Origin: Thioploca ingrica
GTDB taxonomy: Bacteria > Pseudomonadota > Gammaproteobacteria > Beggiatoales > Beggiatoaceae
Reading direction: 5' to 3'
DNA length: 64,000 nt
Assembly: GCA_000828835.1 (NCBI GenBank)
Contig: AP014633.1
Location: 1,426,001 to 1,490,000 of the forward strand
Shown piece after piece: positions 19,059-30,059 of this stretch. The notes below the pieces were generated by a model. That model searched no databases, was not told where the DNA came from, and worked only from the letters and a program-made list of their open reading frames with translations. The stretch's first letter is position 1. Every line of letters starts with the position of its first letter. A program made the translations under genes and the position numbers.

Positions 19059-19991
19059 TTAGGGGGTTTTGATATTAGCACCTTCTTTGGGTACTGGCAT
19101 GAGGTTCTCTCTACTCACACCTAATTCTAATGCGAGAGCACTAGCAACATAAATCGATGAATAAGTACCAACAACAATACCGGCAATTAAAGCCAAGGCA
19201 AACCCATGGATTAACTCACCACCAACGAAAAATAACACTACGACGACTAGCAAAGTCGTGGTAGAAGTCATCACCGTTCGGCTGAGAGTTTGATTAATAG
19301 ACGTATTCATCACATCAATCACCGATTGTTTGCGCATTTTAATCAGGTTATCACGAATCCGATCATAGACGACAATAGTATCATTAATAGAATACCCTAT
19401 CACGGCTAATATCGCCGCTAATACGGTTAAATCGAATTCTAATTGAAATAAAGAAAACAGACCAACTATAAGAATGGGATCATGAAGTAAGGCCACAATT
19501 GCACCCGTAGCCAGGCGATATTCAAACCGCAAAGCCACATAAATTAAAATACCGATTAAGGTATAAATCACCGCCAGTACACCTTTTTCAATCAACTCGT
19601 TACCCACTTGAGGACCCACATATTCAACTCGACGCATTTCAAGCGCTTCGCCATCGGTTTGCAGAATTTTCAAAATTTGGGTACTGAGTCGATTATCTTT
19701 AGATTCTTCGTGTTGACCTAAACGAATTATCACATCGCGGTCGGTACCAAAATATTGCAATACCGCATCCGCAAAGCCATTATTGTGTAAGTTAGTGCGA
19801 ATTTTTTCCAGTTGCACCGGCTGTTTATAACCGACTTCAATCAAAGTACCCCCGGTAAAATCTAGGCCAAAAGCCAGACCCCGAACGAAAAAAGAAATGA
19901 TACTTACCGTTATCAGCACAACAGAAAAGGCCATCGCTATATGGCGAATGCCCATAAAATTATATTTATAATCAAATCGAGTTAAAAGCAT
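19059..19991 (-). CDS. secF: Protein translocase subunit SecF
   Basis: SecF with SecD forms an RND-type complex that uses the proton gradient to help pull secreted proteins through SecYEG. The 310-residue protein has an N-terminal membrane span, the GLDFTGGTLIEVGY motif at the start of the periplasmic domain, and a C-terminal cluster of membrane spans with GYSINDTIVVYDRIRDN. It lies 90 bp downstream of secD. Length matches the family. Confidence 0.98.
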   Translation of the reverse strand: MLLTRFDYKYNFMGIRHIAMAFSVVLITVSIISFFVRGLAFGLDFTGGTLIEVGYKQPVQLEKIRTNLHNNGFADAVLQYFGTDRDVIIRLGQHEESKDNRLSTQILKILQTDGEALEMRRVEYVGPQVGNELIEKGVLAVIYTLIGILIYVALRFEYRLATGAIVALLHDPILIVGLFSLFQLEFDLTVLAAILAVIGYSINDTIVVYDRIRDNLIKMRKQSVIDVMNTSINQTLSRTVMTSTTTLLVVVVLFFVGGELIHGFALALIAGIVVGTYSSIYVASALALELGVSRENLMPVPKEGANIKTP

Positions 19992-20081
19992 GCTTGTTTT
20001 CTCATTGAGTTAAATGATTACCACGTTTGTTATCACGGCTGCTTAATTGTTATCATTGATGTCGTCTATGGTAGAAACCAG

Positions 20082-21920
20082 TTAAACCGGTAATTTGGCT
20101 AACTTTCTACCACCATAGAAAAAGTTGATCACGGCGCGACTAACCATAATGGCAGTAAACATCGAAGTGATAATACCTAAAGACAACGTAATCGCAAAAC
20201 CTTTGATTGGTCCAGTGCCAAAACTGAATAACACGATACCGGCTATTAAAGTGGTAATATTAGAATCAGCGATAGTGCCAAATGCTTTTTCAAAACCAGC
20301 TTGAATGCTGGATTGTGGACTATTACCATTGGCTAATTCTTCGCGGATACGTTCATAAATTAAGACATTGGCATCCACTGCCATCCCCAAAGTTAACACA
20401 ATACCGGCCATACCGGGCAGCGTGAGAGTCGCTTGGATCAGTGACAATAAAGCCACTAAAATGATCACATTCATCAATAAAGCAAAATTAGCAACCATCC
20501 CAAAAATATGGTAACGGATCACCATAAATAAAATGACCGCTACAAAACCAAGCATAATAGCCAGTAATCCTTGATTAATGTTTTTCTGACCTAAACTGGG
20601 ACCAATCGTGCGCTCTTCCACAATTTCCATCGGCGCTTTTAAAGCACCGGCACGCAATAATAAAGCGAGATTATTAGCCTCACTGGAAGTCAAACCGGTA
20701 ATTTGAAAATGCTTACCAAATTCTTCTTGAATAGTAGCAACATTGATCACTTCTTCGGTTTTATTATGTTGAATAACTTCTTTACCTTCAATCGTCTTAG
20801 TTTCTGCTTTGTATTCAATAAAAACAACCGCCATGGGTTTACCCACATTTTTCCTCGTGGTATCGAGCATCCGTTTTGCACCTTTATTATCTAAACGTAC
20901 CACTGCGGCTGGACTTCCAGTCCGTTGATCAATCGTTGCGGCTGCATCATTGATTTGATCACCGGTGGCAATAATCTGTCGTTGTAACATAACGGGGCTT
21001 CCATCACGGCGCTTGTACAAACGTCCATTGTGTTGGTTGGCATCACCTTCTGCTACTAAACGAAATTCCAAAGTGGCTGTGGCACCTAAGATCTCCTTAG
21101 CCCGTGCGGTATCTTGAACCCCGGGTAATTGCACCACGATGCGATCCTCGCCTTGGCGTTGAATAATGGGTTCAGAAACGCCTAATTCGTTAATCCGATT
21201 ACTCAATGTCGTTATATTTTGCTCTAAAGCTTTTTGATGACGTTGTTTCAAAGCAACTTCAGTAAAGGTGAGATATAAACTATATTCTTCGGTTCCTTCC
21301 TTTTCGGTAATGCGCAAATCATCGAAATTACTAGCGATTAATTTTTTGGCTTGATCGCGCATGTCCAGAGTTGAAAAACTCATTTGAATTCCACCACTTT
21401 TACCGACAACTCGATTAATCCCTTTATAGCGTAATTCTTTTTCCCGAAAAAGAGTCCGCAAATCGTTGATGTAAGCTTCTTCATCTTGTTTAATAGCCGC
21501 TTCCATATCGACTTGCATCAGAAAATGAATCCCCCCTCGCAGATCCAGACCAAGATACATAGGTTCAGCTCCAATTTGAGTTAACCAATGGGGTATAGCT
21601 GAAGCGAGATTCTGCGCCACAATATATTCTGGCAACGCTTCTTTTAAAATTGAATATGCTTTCAATTGGGTATCCGTATCTTTAAAACGGACTAAGAGTT
21701 GATTAGCCGTTTGTTCAATCCCAATATAAGCGAGATTAGCTTGTTTAAGAGCAGATTCCGCTTTGGTTTGGATGGTGGCATCAATTTTCATGTTTCGAGC
21801 ATAAGCCGGTGAAATTTGTATTGCCGGATCTTCACCAAACAGATTAGGTAATGCATATAAAGCGCAGATAAAAATAATGGCAATAATAAATAAATATTTC
21901 CACAGTGGATATTGGTTCAT
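20082..21920 (-). CDS. secD: Protein translocase subunit SecD
   Basis: The 612-residue partner of SecF. Features seen: N-terminal membrane span, YLGLDLRGGIHFLMQVD motif, the periplasmic P1 domain (including NRINELGVSEPIIQRQG), and a C-terminal six-span RND region with LGMAVDANVLIYERIREE. Order yajC-secD-secF on one strand is the common gammaproteobacterial arrangement. No unusual truncation or insertion is seen. Confidence 0.98.
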   Translation of the reverse strand: MNQYPLWKYLFIIAIIFICALYALPNLFGEDPAIQISPAYARNMKIDATIQTKAESALKQANLAYIGIEQTANQLLVRFKDTDTQLKAYSILKEALPEYIVAQNLASAIPHWLTQIGAEPMYLGLDLRGGIHFLMQVDMEAAIKQDEEAYINDLRTLFREKELRYKGINRVVGKSGGIQMSFSTLDMRDQAKKLIASNFDDLRITEKEGTEEYSLYLTFTEVALKQRHQKALEQNITTLSNRINELGVSEPIIQRQGEDRIVVQLPGVQDTARAKEILGATATLEFRLVAEGDANQHNGRLYKRRDGSPVMLQRQIIATGDQINDAAATIDQRTGSPAAVVRLDNKGAKRMLDTTRKNVGKPMAVVFIEYKAETKTIEGKEVIQHNKTEEVINVATIQEEFGKHFQITGLTSSEANNLALLLRAGALKAPMEIVEERTIGPSLGQKNINQGLLAIMLGFVAVILFMVIRYHIFGMVANFALLMNVIILVALLSLIQATLTLPGMAGIVLTLGMAVDANVLIYERIREELANGNSPQSSIQAGFEKAFGTIADSNITTLIAGIVLFSFGTGPIKGFAITLSLGIITSMFTAIMVSRAVINFFYGGRKLAKLPV

Positions 21921-22079
21921 AGATATATTGATAAATTCAGATTAAAACAAATTGATATCCCTTAACCGAATAACTCACGTTGTGACTTATCCTTTCAAAA
22001 AGGATGAAGTGTTAACATGACCAGTTATATAATGTAGCAGCTTGAAAAGTCAGCTAGTTTACGGGAAAATAGCCAGAGT

Positions 22080-22418
22080 TTATAGCGTGTTTTTCAGGGT
22101 TCCCTTGGGCACAATAGTGGCTACTGCTTGACGTTGTACTTTGACTTCGAGATTGGGGGCAATTTCGAGAGCAATAAAGTAGTCATCCAAATGCGTGATT
22201 CGACCTAATAGTCCACCTTGCGTCACCACTTCGTCTCCCTTTTTGAGTGAATCTACCATTTGTTTATGTTCTTTAACTCGTTTAGTTTGAGGTCGTATTA
22301 ACAAAAAATAAAATACCACAAATAACAAAATCATTATAACAAGATTGATAAAACTTGCATCCGGATTAGTATGAGTGGATGTGGTTTGTGCCCAAGCGTG
22401 TTGAATCCCAAAATCCAT
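22080..22418 (-). CDS. yajC: Sec translocon accessory protein YajC
   Basis: The 112-residue bitopic membrane protein has one span at about residues 24-44 ending in the family hallmark YFLLIRPQTKR, then a cytoplasmic domain with the GDEVVTQGGLLGRI motif. YajC associates with SecDF and YidC. The N-terminal ~20 residues look like a short periplasmic tail. It lies 159 bp upstream of secD on the same strand. Confidence 0.97.
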   Translation of the reverse strand: MDFGIQHAWAQTTSTHTNPDASFINLVIMILLFVVFYFLLIRPQTKRVKEHKQMVDSLKKGDEVVTQGGLLGRITHLDDYFIALEIAPNLEVKVQRQAVATIVPKGTLKNTL

Positions 22419-22540
22419 ATTATTTCCCTTTATTAATAATCAGTTTAACTCAGCCAATCTAATTTGGTTTTATTCTAACACAAATACTTATCAGAGCCGG
22501 TATTGGAATTTCATTATTATAATTGTTACGCACGGCCGAT

Positions 22541-22598
22541 CTACCTCCCTTTGGCAAAGGGAAACTGGAGAAAAATCGTTAGGTGTGTGACGTGAGAT
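22541..22598 (-). repeat. Dispersed intergenic repeat, copy between rpmE and yajC
   Basis: Read on the minus strand, this has the same order of blocks as the repeat before modB: a TCACGTCACAC-like start, AACGATTTTTCTCC, then a CCTCC/GGAGG-type palindrome (CCTCCCTTTGGCAAAGGG on the plus strand). It sits in a 372-bp intergenic stretch with no gene. Confidence 0.55.
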
Positions 22599-22704
22599 TA
22601 TAATAACCAGGGGGAGAGTTTTCAGTATCTGGGTGGTTAAAATGGGCTTTCTGGAGATAGGTCGATTGAGTTAAATGAAATAAAAACTAGCTAACTGCTT
22701 AATT

Positions 22705-22761
22705 TCACGCCATAACTCAACCCTTAAAAAATTGCTTTTTAACTGATGTAGTTTGGCGTGA
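22705..22761 (-). terminator. Inverted repeat downstream of rpmE
   Basis: TCACGCCA (22705-22712) and TGGCGTGA (22754-22761) are perfect 8-bp inverted arms 41 bp apart, with an inner TTAAAAA/TTTTTAA pair. They lie just beyond the rpmE stop in its direction of transcription, so a transcript-end structure is plausible; there is no classical GC-stem plus U-tract. Confidence 0.4.
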
Positions 22762-22790
22762 GTTTTAAACAACAATTAAGTAGAAAAATA

Positions 22791-22994
22791 CTACTTCTTA
22801 TTATATTTACGACGGAATTTATCTACTCGCCCAGCAGTATCAACAATTTTTTGTTTACCCGTATAAAATGGATGGCAAGCCGAGCAAACTTCTAAGTGTA
22901 GGTCCTTGCCGGCCGTTGACCGAGTTGTAAAAGTATTACCACAGCTACAAGTTACATTAATTTCGTTATAAGGAGGATGAATGTCAGGTTTCAT
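22791..22994 (-). CDS. rpmE: 50S ribosomal protein L31
   Basis: The 67-residue protein has the zinc-binding cysteines of the C+ form of L31: Cys16, Cys18, Cys37 and Cys40 (CSCG ... CSACH), and the typical C-terminus (VDKFRRKY). Zinc-containing L31 is the form used under zinc-replete conditions; a zinc-free paralogue (YkgM type) is not in this window. It is a single-gene unit. Confidence 0.98.
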   Translation of the reverse strand: MKPDIHPPYNEINVTCSCGNTFTTRSTAGKDLHLEVCSACHPFYTGKQKIVDTAGRVDKFRRKYNKK

Positions 22995-23467
22995 AATGCT
23001 TTAAATTTTGGAATGGTAAAATTCTTGTCTGCATTAAACAAACCTGCAATTCTACTAAAAATTGCTAACTATAACAAGTATGATAATTTAATCATGAATG
23101 ACACAGTTAATTTATAATTAATTGATTTAAATTAATATTAATTCTGCCGGCTGAAAAACTAACTGGTTGAAATAATTGCACTTTTATTTTTAACTACAGA
23201 ACACTTTGCTGTCAAGTAGGGTGCGAGCCGCGTCTTTCGGCTAAGAACTATACCCTGAAAAGATTACAATGTTATTATGTTCTTTCCATTTTATGTTATA
23301 TCCAGTGCTAAAGATGTAGAGACTTCCAAGTAACAAGAGGTTGTAAGCCCTTGTTACCAGACAGCTTACTAGATCGTTAACTTCACTATGAATTTAGCAG
23401 TAGCGAAACCGCTAACTTATTTAAGAGCAAGTCAATTTTCTGATCAATAACCATTAGGTACTTCACC
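22995..23467. other. cysM upstream region with two hairpins
   Basis: About 470 bp with no gene. Two potential RNA structures precede cysM: a nested stem at 23218-23256 (AGGGT/ACCCT outside, AGCCG/CGGCT inside) and a stem GTAACAAG/CTTGTTAC at 23331-23358 with a 12-base loop. They could be parts of an untranslated leader; the AGTAGGGTGCG at the first stem also resembles the GTAGGGTGCG repeat family seen at 29.7 kb. Confidence 0.4.
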
Positions 23468-24358
23468 ATGCAATTTCCCACTATTGAACACTTTGTTGGT
23501 AACACCCCACTGGTCAGATTGCAACGGTTACCCGGCAACACCAGTAATGTTATTTTAGCTAAATTAGAAGGTAATAATCCGGCGGGTTCGGTAAAAGATC
23601 GACCGGCTTTAAGCATGATTCAAGAAGCTGAAGCCCGTGGAGAAATCAAGCCAGGTGATACTCTGATTGAAGCAACCAGTGGTAACACCGGAATTGCGTT
23701 AGCGATGGCAGCCGCAATCAAGGGTTACCGCATGGTGCTCATCATGCCAGAAAATATGAGTGTCGAACGGCGGATGTTAATGAAAGCCTTTGGTGCTGAA
23801 ATTATTCTTGTTTCTGCCGCCGGTAGCATGGAAGAAGCACGAGATAAAGCATTGCAACTGGAAAAAGAAGGTAAAGGTAACATCCTGAATCAATTTGATA
23901 ATCCTGATAATCCATTAGCTCACTACCGCAGGACGGGACCAGAAATTTGGCGTGATACTCAAGGTAAAATTACTCACTTTATCAGCGCTATGGGAACGAC
24001 TGGCACTATCATGGGTACTTCACGTTATTTGAAAGCAATGAATCCAGCGGTTCAAATTATTGGCTTACAACCCGCTGAAGGGGCTAAAATTCCTGGCATT
24101 CGCCGCTGGACAAAAGCCTATTTACCGAAAATTTTTGATGACAAACAACTTGACCAAATTATTGATATCGATCAAGCCGCTGCTGAGAAAACGACACGAG
24201 ATCTAGCGATACAGGAAGGCATTTTTGCAGGCATTTCCTCCGGGGGTGCTGTCGCCGGTGCCTTGCAATTATCCCAAACAGTAGCCAATGCCGTTATTGT
24301 TGTCATTATTTGTGATCGCGGCGATAGATATCTCTCAACCGGGGTATTTCCTGAATAA
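23468..24358 (+). CDS. cysM: Cysteine synthase B (O-acetylserine sulfhydrylase) CysM
   Basis: A PLP enzyme that makes cysteine from O-acetylserine and sulfide; the CysM branch can also use thiosulfate to give S-sulfocysteine, which would suit a sulfur oxidiser (inference). The 296-residue protein has the PLP lysine Lys43 in NPAGSVKDRPALSMI, the substrate loop ATSGNTGIALAMAAAI, the phosphate-binding glycine loop GTTGTIMGTS and the C-terminal CDRGDRYLSTG. PAGSVKDRPA distinguishes CysM from CysK. A strong terminator follows 47 bp after the stop. Confidence 0.97.
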   Translation: MQFPTIEHFVGNTPLVRLQRLPGNTSNVILAKLEGNNPAGSVKDRPALSMIQEAEARGEIKPGDTLIEATSGNTGIALAMAAAIKGYRMVLIMPENMSVERRMLMKAFGAEIILVSAAGSMEEARDKALQLEKEGKGNILNQFDNPDNPLAHYRRTGPEIWRDTQGKITHFISAMGTTGTIMGTSRYLKAMNPAVQIIGLQPAEGAKIPGIRRWTKAYLPKIFDDKQLDQIIDIDQAAAEKTTRDLAIQEGIFAGISSGGAVAGALQLSQTVANAVIVVIICDRGDRYLSTGVFPE

Positions 24359-24404
24359 TTTGGGGTAGGGTTGACAAAGAATAAATTAAGGAAATTCATA
24401 CCAT

Positions 24405-24436
24405 AAAACCAGTTGCCCCCTTTCCAACTGGTTTTT
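24405..24436 (+). terminator. Rho-independent terminator after cysM
   Basis: A perfect 11-bp stem, AAAACCAGTTG paired with CAACTGGTTTT, closes a 9-base loop and runs into a T-tract. The A-run on the left side lets it also work on the minus strand for the Uma2-family gene at 24570. Confidence 0.85.
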
Positions 24437-24569
24437 AGGCTGATTGAGAAAGATCAAGTAACTCTGCAAGAACGTGTGAAATCGCCAGAAGTTATCACTA
24501 GACCACTGTAACAAAAAAATCTGACTAAAGAAAAAATAACTTAGTACAAGCAAAATTTCCATTAGTGAA

Positions 24570-25148
24570 TTAAACACCAATAAATCCTAGCACCTTAGTG
24601 TAAATTTGTTCTATAGGACATTTAAAGCCTATACTTACTATTTCTACAATATCCCCCCTTTGGTAATAGTGGCCTTCCCATTCACCTTCTTGCTTTCGAT
24701 AACATTCTACTTGCACTTTATCTTGACTCACTAAAACATATTCTTCTAATTCAAGTATTTGTTGATAATCTGAAAATTTATCTGTTCTATCAAACTGTTC
24801 GGTTGATTTAGATAACACTTCAATAATTAACTTGGGTGCCAGAATAAAATTATCATCATCATTTCCTAAATCAGTTTCGCTACAAGTAACCGATATATCA
24901 GGATAATAATAACAATCTGCGGTTGTTATTCTTACTTTCATATCGGCTACATATACTGAACAAGGTGAATTGAACAGATGAACTGATAATAATGAACCTA
25001 GATTAGTCGTTATTTTAACGTGCTTCTTCTTACCACCAGCCATCGCATAAACAAGCCCCCGTTGATATTCATGCTTAAACGGGCTGTGTCCTTCCAGTTC
25101 AAGGTATTCTTTAGGGGTAAAGTATAGTTGCTTTATTGGTGTGCTCAT
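24570..25148 (-). CDS. Uma2-family (DUF820) PD-(D/E)XK nuclease-fold protein
   Basis: The 192-residue protein has the Uma2 layout: an N-terminal LTPKEYLELEG-like segment (here FTPKEYLELEGHSP), HVKITTNLGSLL, then the nuclease-fold core with YYPDISVTC and LIIEVLSKST, where Asp and Glu-X-X-X-Lys would be the catalytic-site residues. Such genes are expanded in cyanobacteria and filamentous sulfur bacteria; their function is unknown and no activity should be assumed. It lies between cysM (convergent) and gyrB (same strand, 87 bp upstream). Confidence 0.9.
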   Translation of the reverse strand: MSTPIKQLYFTPKEYLELEGHSPFKHEYQRGLVYAMAGGKKKHVKITTNLGSLLSVHLFNSPCSVYVADMKVRITTADCYYYPDISVTCSETDLGNDDDNFILAPKLIIEVLSKSTEQFDRTDKFSDYQQILELEEYVLVSQDKVQVECYRKQEGEWEGHYYQRGDIVEIVSIGFKCPIEQIYTKVLGFIGV

Positions 25149-25235
25149 TTATAGCTAGGATTTACACTGTTGCAATAGATAATTTAATTATTTCAATAAA
25201 TTAATATGTTGCGACGCTTTAATACCATCAATTAG

Positions 25236-27671
<2,436 letters not shown>

Positions 27672-27756
27672 TTATTCTATCATTTTTATAAACTCAGTAG
27701 TGAATTTGACCAAAATACTTTAATTTTATAGGATTAGCGATTGCGCTAGAATGTAG

Positions 27757-27790
27757 CCTGGATGTAGCGTAGCGAAATTCAGGAATTCAA
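27757..27790 (+). repeat. GTAGCCTGGATG-type dispersed repeat
   Basis: GTAGCCTGGATGTAGCG, then TAGCGAAATTCAGG. The same opening (GTAGCCTGGATGGA) begins the 53589-53740 repeat. It lies in the 246-bp gap upstream of gyrB. Confidence 0.5.
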
Positions 27791-27890
27791 ATTATCTAAT
27801 ATTTAGCAAAAAATTCAATTAGGTACGATGTAAAGCTAAGAGAGAGGATGTTTGAAGCTAGCAATAATTTGATTTTACTTCGAGAATATC

Positions 27891-28439
27891 TTACTCATCG
27901 TTATCTATGGTATTGGTAGGGTGGGAATTTTTTGGCAGGGTGGGGAAAGGTGCAACTATACGAAGGTTAATGTCAATTAGTATTTTATTCCTCTTAACCA
28001 TCTCTATATTGACAGTCGCTTGAGTAGGTAAGGTAGCTGTCATTTGCCTTTCTTTAAAAGGCTGTTCATAACCGGCTTCTTTTAACCATTCACAAATATC
28101 ACGCCAATTACCAACTTCCTGACTTTCTTTGTTAAGCAGACTTTTAATGTATTGGTAAACTGTGCTGCTTAAATCGACTTCGACACTATTTTTAGCTTTA
28201 TTTAATTTTTCAGCAATTTCAGCCGGACTATGACCGCATAATAATCCGCGCAAGTGAACTTTTTCTGTTGGAGTTAAGCGTTTGCCTTTAGCAGAAGCCA
28301 GATCTTTATAAAGTTTATTCAAATCAAAATAGGTTTCCGCTTCAGCAAATTGGTCATCAATAGCAGTGCGAGACATGGTTGGCATTCCTGGAGTTAAGGA
28401 TTTGAGTAATTCAGAAATAATGGAATGGGTAATGTGCAT
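27891..28439 (-). CDS. Small helix-turn-helix protein, resembles N-terminal domain of conflict-system proteins
   Basis: The 182-residue protein has a helical N-terminal part and an HTH-like segment at about 50-100 (TPTEKVHLRGLLCGHSPAEI ... LSSTVYQYIKSLL), followed by NWRDICEWLKEAGYE. This pattern resembles small HTH domains that precede TIR, NACHT, CHAT or vWA-linked effector domains in cyanobacterial and filamentous-bacterial conflict proteins. Here the chain continues for about 60 residues of beta-like sequence and ends with no effector. The long start at 28439 lacks a ribosome site; ATG 28376 (MSRTAIDDQF) has AGGA about 9 bases upstream and may be the real start. The family link is from memory and tentative. 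Confidence 0.7.
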   Translation of the reverse strand: MHITHSIISELLKSLTPGMPTMSRTAIDDQFAEAETYFDLNKLYKDLASAKGKRLTPTEKVHLRGLLCGHSPAEIAEKLNKAKNSVEVDLSSTVYQYIKSLLNKESQEVGNWRDICEWLKEAGYEQPFKERQMTATLPTQATVNIEMVKRNKILIDINLRIVAPFPTLPKNSHPTNTIDNDE

Positions 28440-28582
28440 TAGTTAAAAAATTTAGGTTGGTAAGTTATATTAGCAATGTAATTTAAACGAGTTTTATGAT
28501 GGATGCAAGTGTATTTTTCGCTTCATCCAGAATACGCTTGCGATAAAATCAGGGTTCCTTTCTTTAAAATAGGAGATAAATT

Positions 28583-29011
28583 ATGAGGTTTGTGAATTTG
28601 ATAGGTGTAGGATTGGTGTTGTGTGAATTAGCTTTTCCGGTACTCGCCAGTACCTTAGAGAAATTAGATGTTGATCCTGTTCCAGATTTGGTCGTTGAAA
28701 TATTCAGGAATAATGTACGTCTAAACAATGTCTTAGTTCAGTTAGATATAAAAAGAGAATGTTCTCCATTTTCCTGGCAAATTTCACCTTGGTCATTTCC
28801 AAATGAAACTTATTATTACAATGATCTACCTGATGAAGGAGTGTATTCAGCCCGAGTTCAGAATTTTCAGTTTGGTTCTACCTATGGGAGTTGCAAAGCG
28901 TTTTTTTACTTCAATGGAATAAATCAAGCGCAAATAAAACTTAACATCGAGTCTTATCCGCCACTACCGATAAATTGTTCAGAAATAATATGTGACCCCC
29001 CTATTGATTGA
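28583..29011 (+). CDS. Small secreted protein of unknown function
   Basis: The 142-residue precursor has a clear signal peptide (cleavage near VLAS, about residue 23) and a strong AGGAGA ribosome site. The mature part is beta-rich and has cysteines at CSPFSW, GSCKAF, NCSE and IICDP, suggesting two disulfides in the periplasm or outside. LVVEIFRNNVRLNNVLVQL looks like an Ig-like or transthyretin-like first strand pair (added-domain of the kind seen in carboxypeptidase-regulatory folds). I do not recognise the family. It is divergent from the HTH gene. Confidence 0.75.
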   Translation: MRFVNLIGVGLVLCELAFPVLASTLEKLDVDPVPDLVVEIFRNNVRLNNVLVQLDIKRECSPFSWQISPWSFPNETYYYNDLPDEGVYSARVQNFQFGSTYGSCKAFFYFNGINQAQIKLNIESYPPLPINCSEIICDPPID

Positions 29012-29032
29012 TGATGATTAACTATGCAGTCA

Positions 29033-29260
29033 GGGTAGGGTAAGTTAGCGAAGCGTAACGCACTATTCTCTTGTTCTCTCGTTCCCACGCTCCAGCGTGG
29101 GAATGCGTATTGCACCGCTCCAGCGGTGTGGTGCAGTTAGCAGACGCTGGAGCGTCAAGGCAGGCATTCCCACGCTCTGCGTGGGAACGAGGAAAAACCT
29201 TTCTAATCGATTACCATTCAAATGATTAGTGCGTTACGGCTGACGTCTAACGCACTCTAC
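29033..29260. repeat. GTAGGGTGCGTTAGCG-type repeat element with a second element nested inside
   Basis: Left arm 29033-29063 (GGGTAGGGTAAGTTAGCGAA) and right arm 29229-29260 (GTGCGTTACGGCTGACGTCT) are inverted copies of the same terminal sequence. The 114-bp CTCGTTCCCACGC palindromic element (29078-29191) is inserted between them. The inner AATCGATTACCATTCAAA block is shared with the related element at 29729-29847. Confidence 0.65.
29078..29191. repeat. CTCGTTCCCACGC palindromic element, copy A
   Basis: 114 bp bounded by CTCGTTCCCACGC and GCGTGGGAACGAG. It has several internal stems (CCACGCTCCAGCGTGG; CACCGCTCCAGCGGTG; GACGCTGGAGCGTC). Copy B at 29567-29680 has the same length and differs at few positions. 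It is a REP-like, non-coding repeat. Confidence 0.85.
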
Positions 29261-29382
29261 TTATTAGCCAAGCAAGCGTAGGGCGGAACTAATACACCTT
29301 GGCTGAAATAAGGCGATCGAATACGACCACCGCACCCATAGCCAAACCGTTCCAATGGACTTATCAAGGCAATGCTCTCGTC

Positions 29383-29564
29383 ATCTCCATTCGAGCAACG
29401 TTCGCTTGGGGGTGGCTTTATCATTTAAAATGATTGATACTTTTTGGCTAAATAAAAAGTTATCGAGTACAATGATTATTTCAATCCAGGTAAAAATGAT
29501 AATGCCTTTTTTTTCATAAAGGTAGGTCGTATAAAATGACTTTTTCATCACCTTTAGAAATTTT
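29383..29564 (+). repeat. Direct duplication of the recQ 5' region, upstream copy
   Basis: 182 bp nearly identical (two differences seen) to 29878-30059. The copy includes the recQ upstream region, its ATG (here 29536) and the first 29 bases of coding sequence, then runs into palindromic element B. Translation from this ATG continues into the repeat and stops after about 58 codons. Confidence 0.9.
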
Positions 29565-29566
29565 CT

Positions 29567-29680
29567 CTCGTTCCCACGCTGGAGCGTGGGAATGCGTATT
29601 GCACCGCTCCAGCGGTGCGGTGCAGTTAGTAGACGCTGGAGCGTCAAGGCAGGCATTCCCACGCAGAGCGTGGGAACGAG
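29567..29680. repeat. CTCGTTCCCACGC palindromic element, copy B
   Basis: Same 114-bp element as copy A, joined two bases after the broken recQ 5' duplicate. It has matching inverted ends and internal stems. Open frames that cross it in several directions (repeat peptides beginning RSHA) are artefacts of the repeat. Confidence 0.85.
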
Positions 29681-29728
29681 GAAGAAAAACGCTTGATATT
29701 ATGCTATCGTAGTACATCGTATTTAGCC

Positions 29729-29847
29729 AGGGTAGGGTGCGTTAGCGAAACATAACACACCCTTCCTTTAAACCTTTCAATAACCCCTCCAATCGATTAC
29801 CATTCAAAGGGTTGGTGCGTTTTCCTTTGAACCTAACGCATCCTACT
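29729..29847. repeat. GTAGGGTGCGTTAGCG-type repeat element, second copy
   Basis: Left arm GGGTAGGGTGCGTTAGCGAA at 29729 and right arm around 29813-29847 (GGTGCGTTTTCC ... CTAACGCATCCTAC) are inverted. It shares the core AATCGATTACCATTCAAA with the element at 29033-29260 but lacks the nested 114-bp insertion. Confidence 0.6.
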
Positions 29848-29877
29848 GGTTAGCTAGTTTACTCTCTATTTCACCAT

Positions 29878-30059
29878 ATCTCCATTCGAGCAACGTTCGC
29901 TTGGGGGTGGCTTTATCATTTAAAATGATCGATACTTTTTGGCTAAATAAAAAGTTATCGAGTACAATTATTATTTCAATCCAGGTAAAAATGATAATGC
30001 CTTTTTTTTCATAAAGGTAGGTCGTATAAAATGACTTTTTCATCACCTTTAGAAATTTT
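29878..30059 (+). repeat. Direct duplication of the recQ 5' region, downstream (functional) copy
   Basis: Second copy of the 182-bp block, 495 bp downstream of the first. It supplies the real recQ start at 30031 and presumably its promoter. The A/T-rich upstream part contains a TTTATCATTTAAAATGAT inverted sequence. Confidence 0.9.

Noticed and set aside
23386..23616. 76-codon minus-strand frame
   Set aside because: Antisense to cysM start; cysM is unambiguous.
24386..24580. 64-codon minus-strand frame
   Set aside because: Overlaps a strong terminator and lacks any domain.
29381..30046. Several 67-93-codon minus-strand frames
   Set aside because: They are translations of palindromic repeats and of the duplicated recQ upstream block, so duplication explains their similarity.
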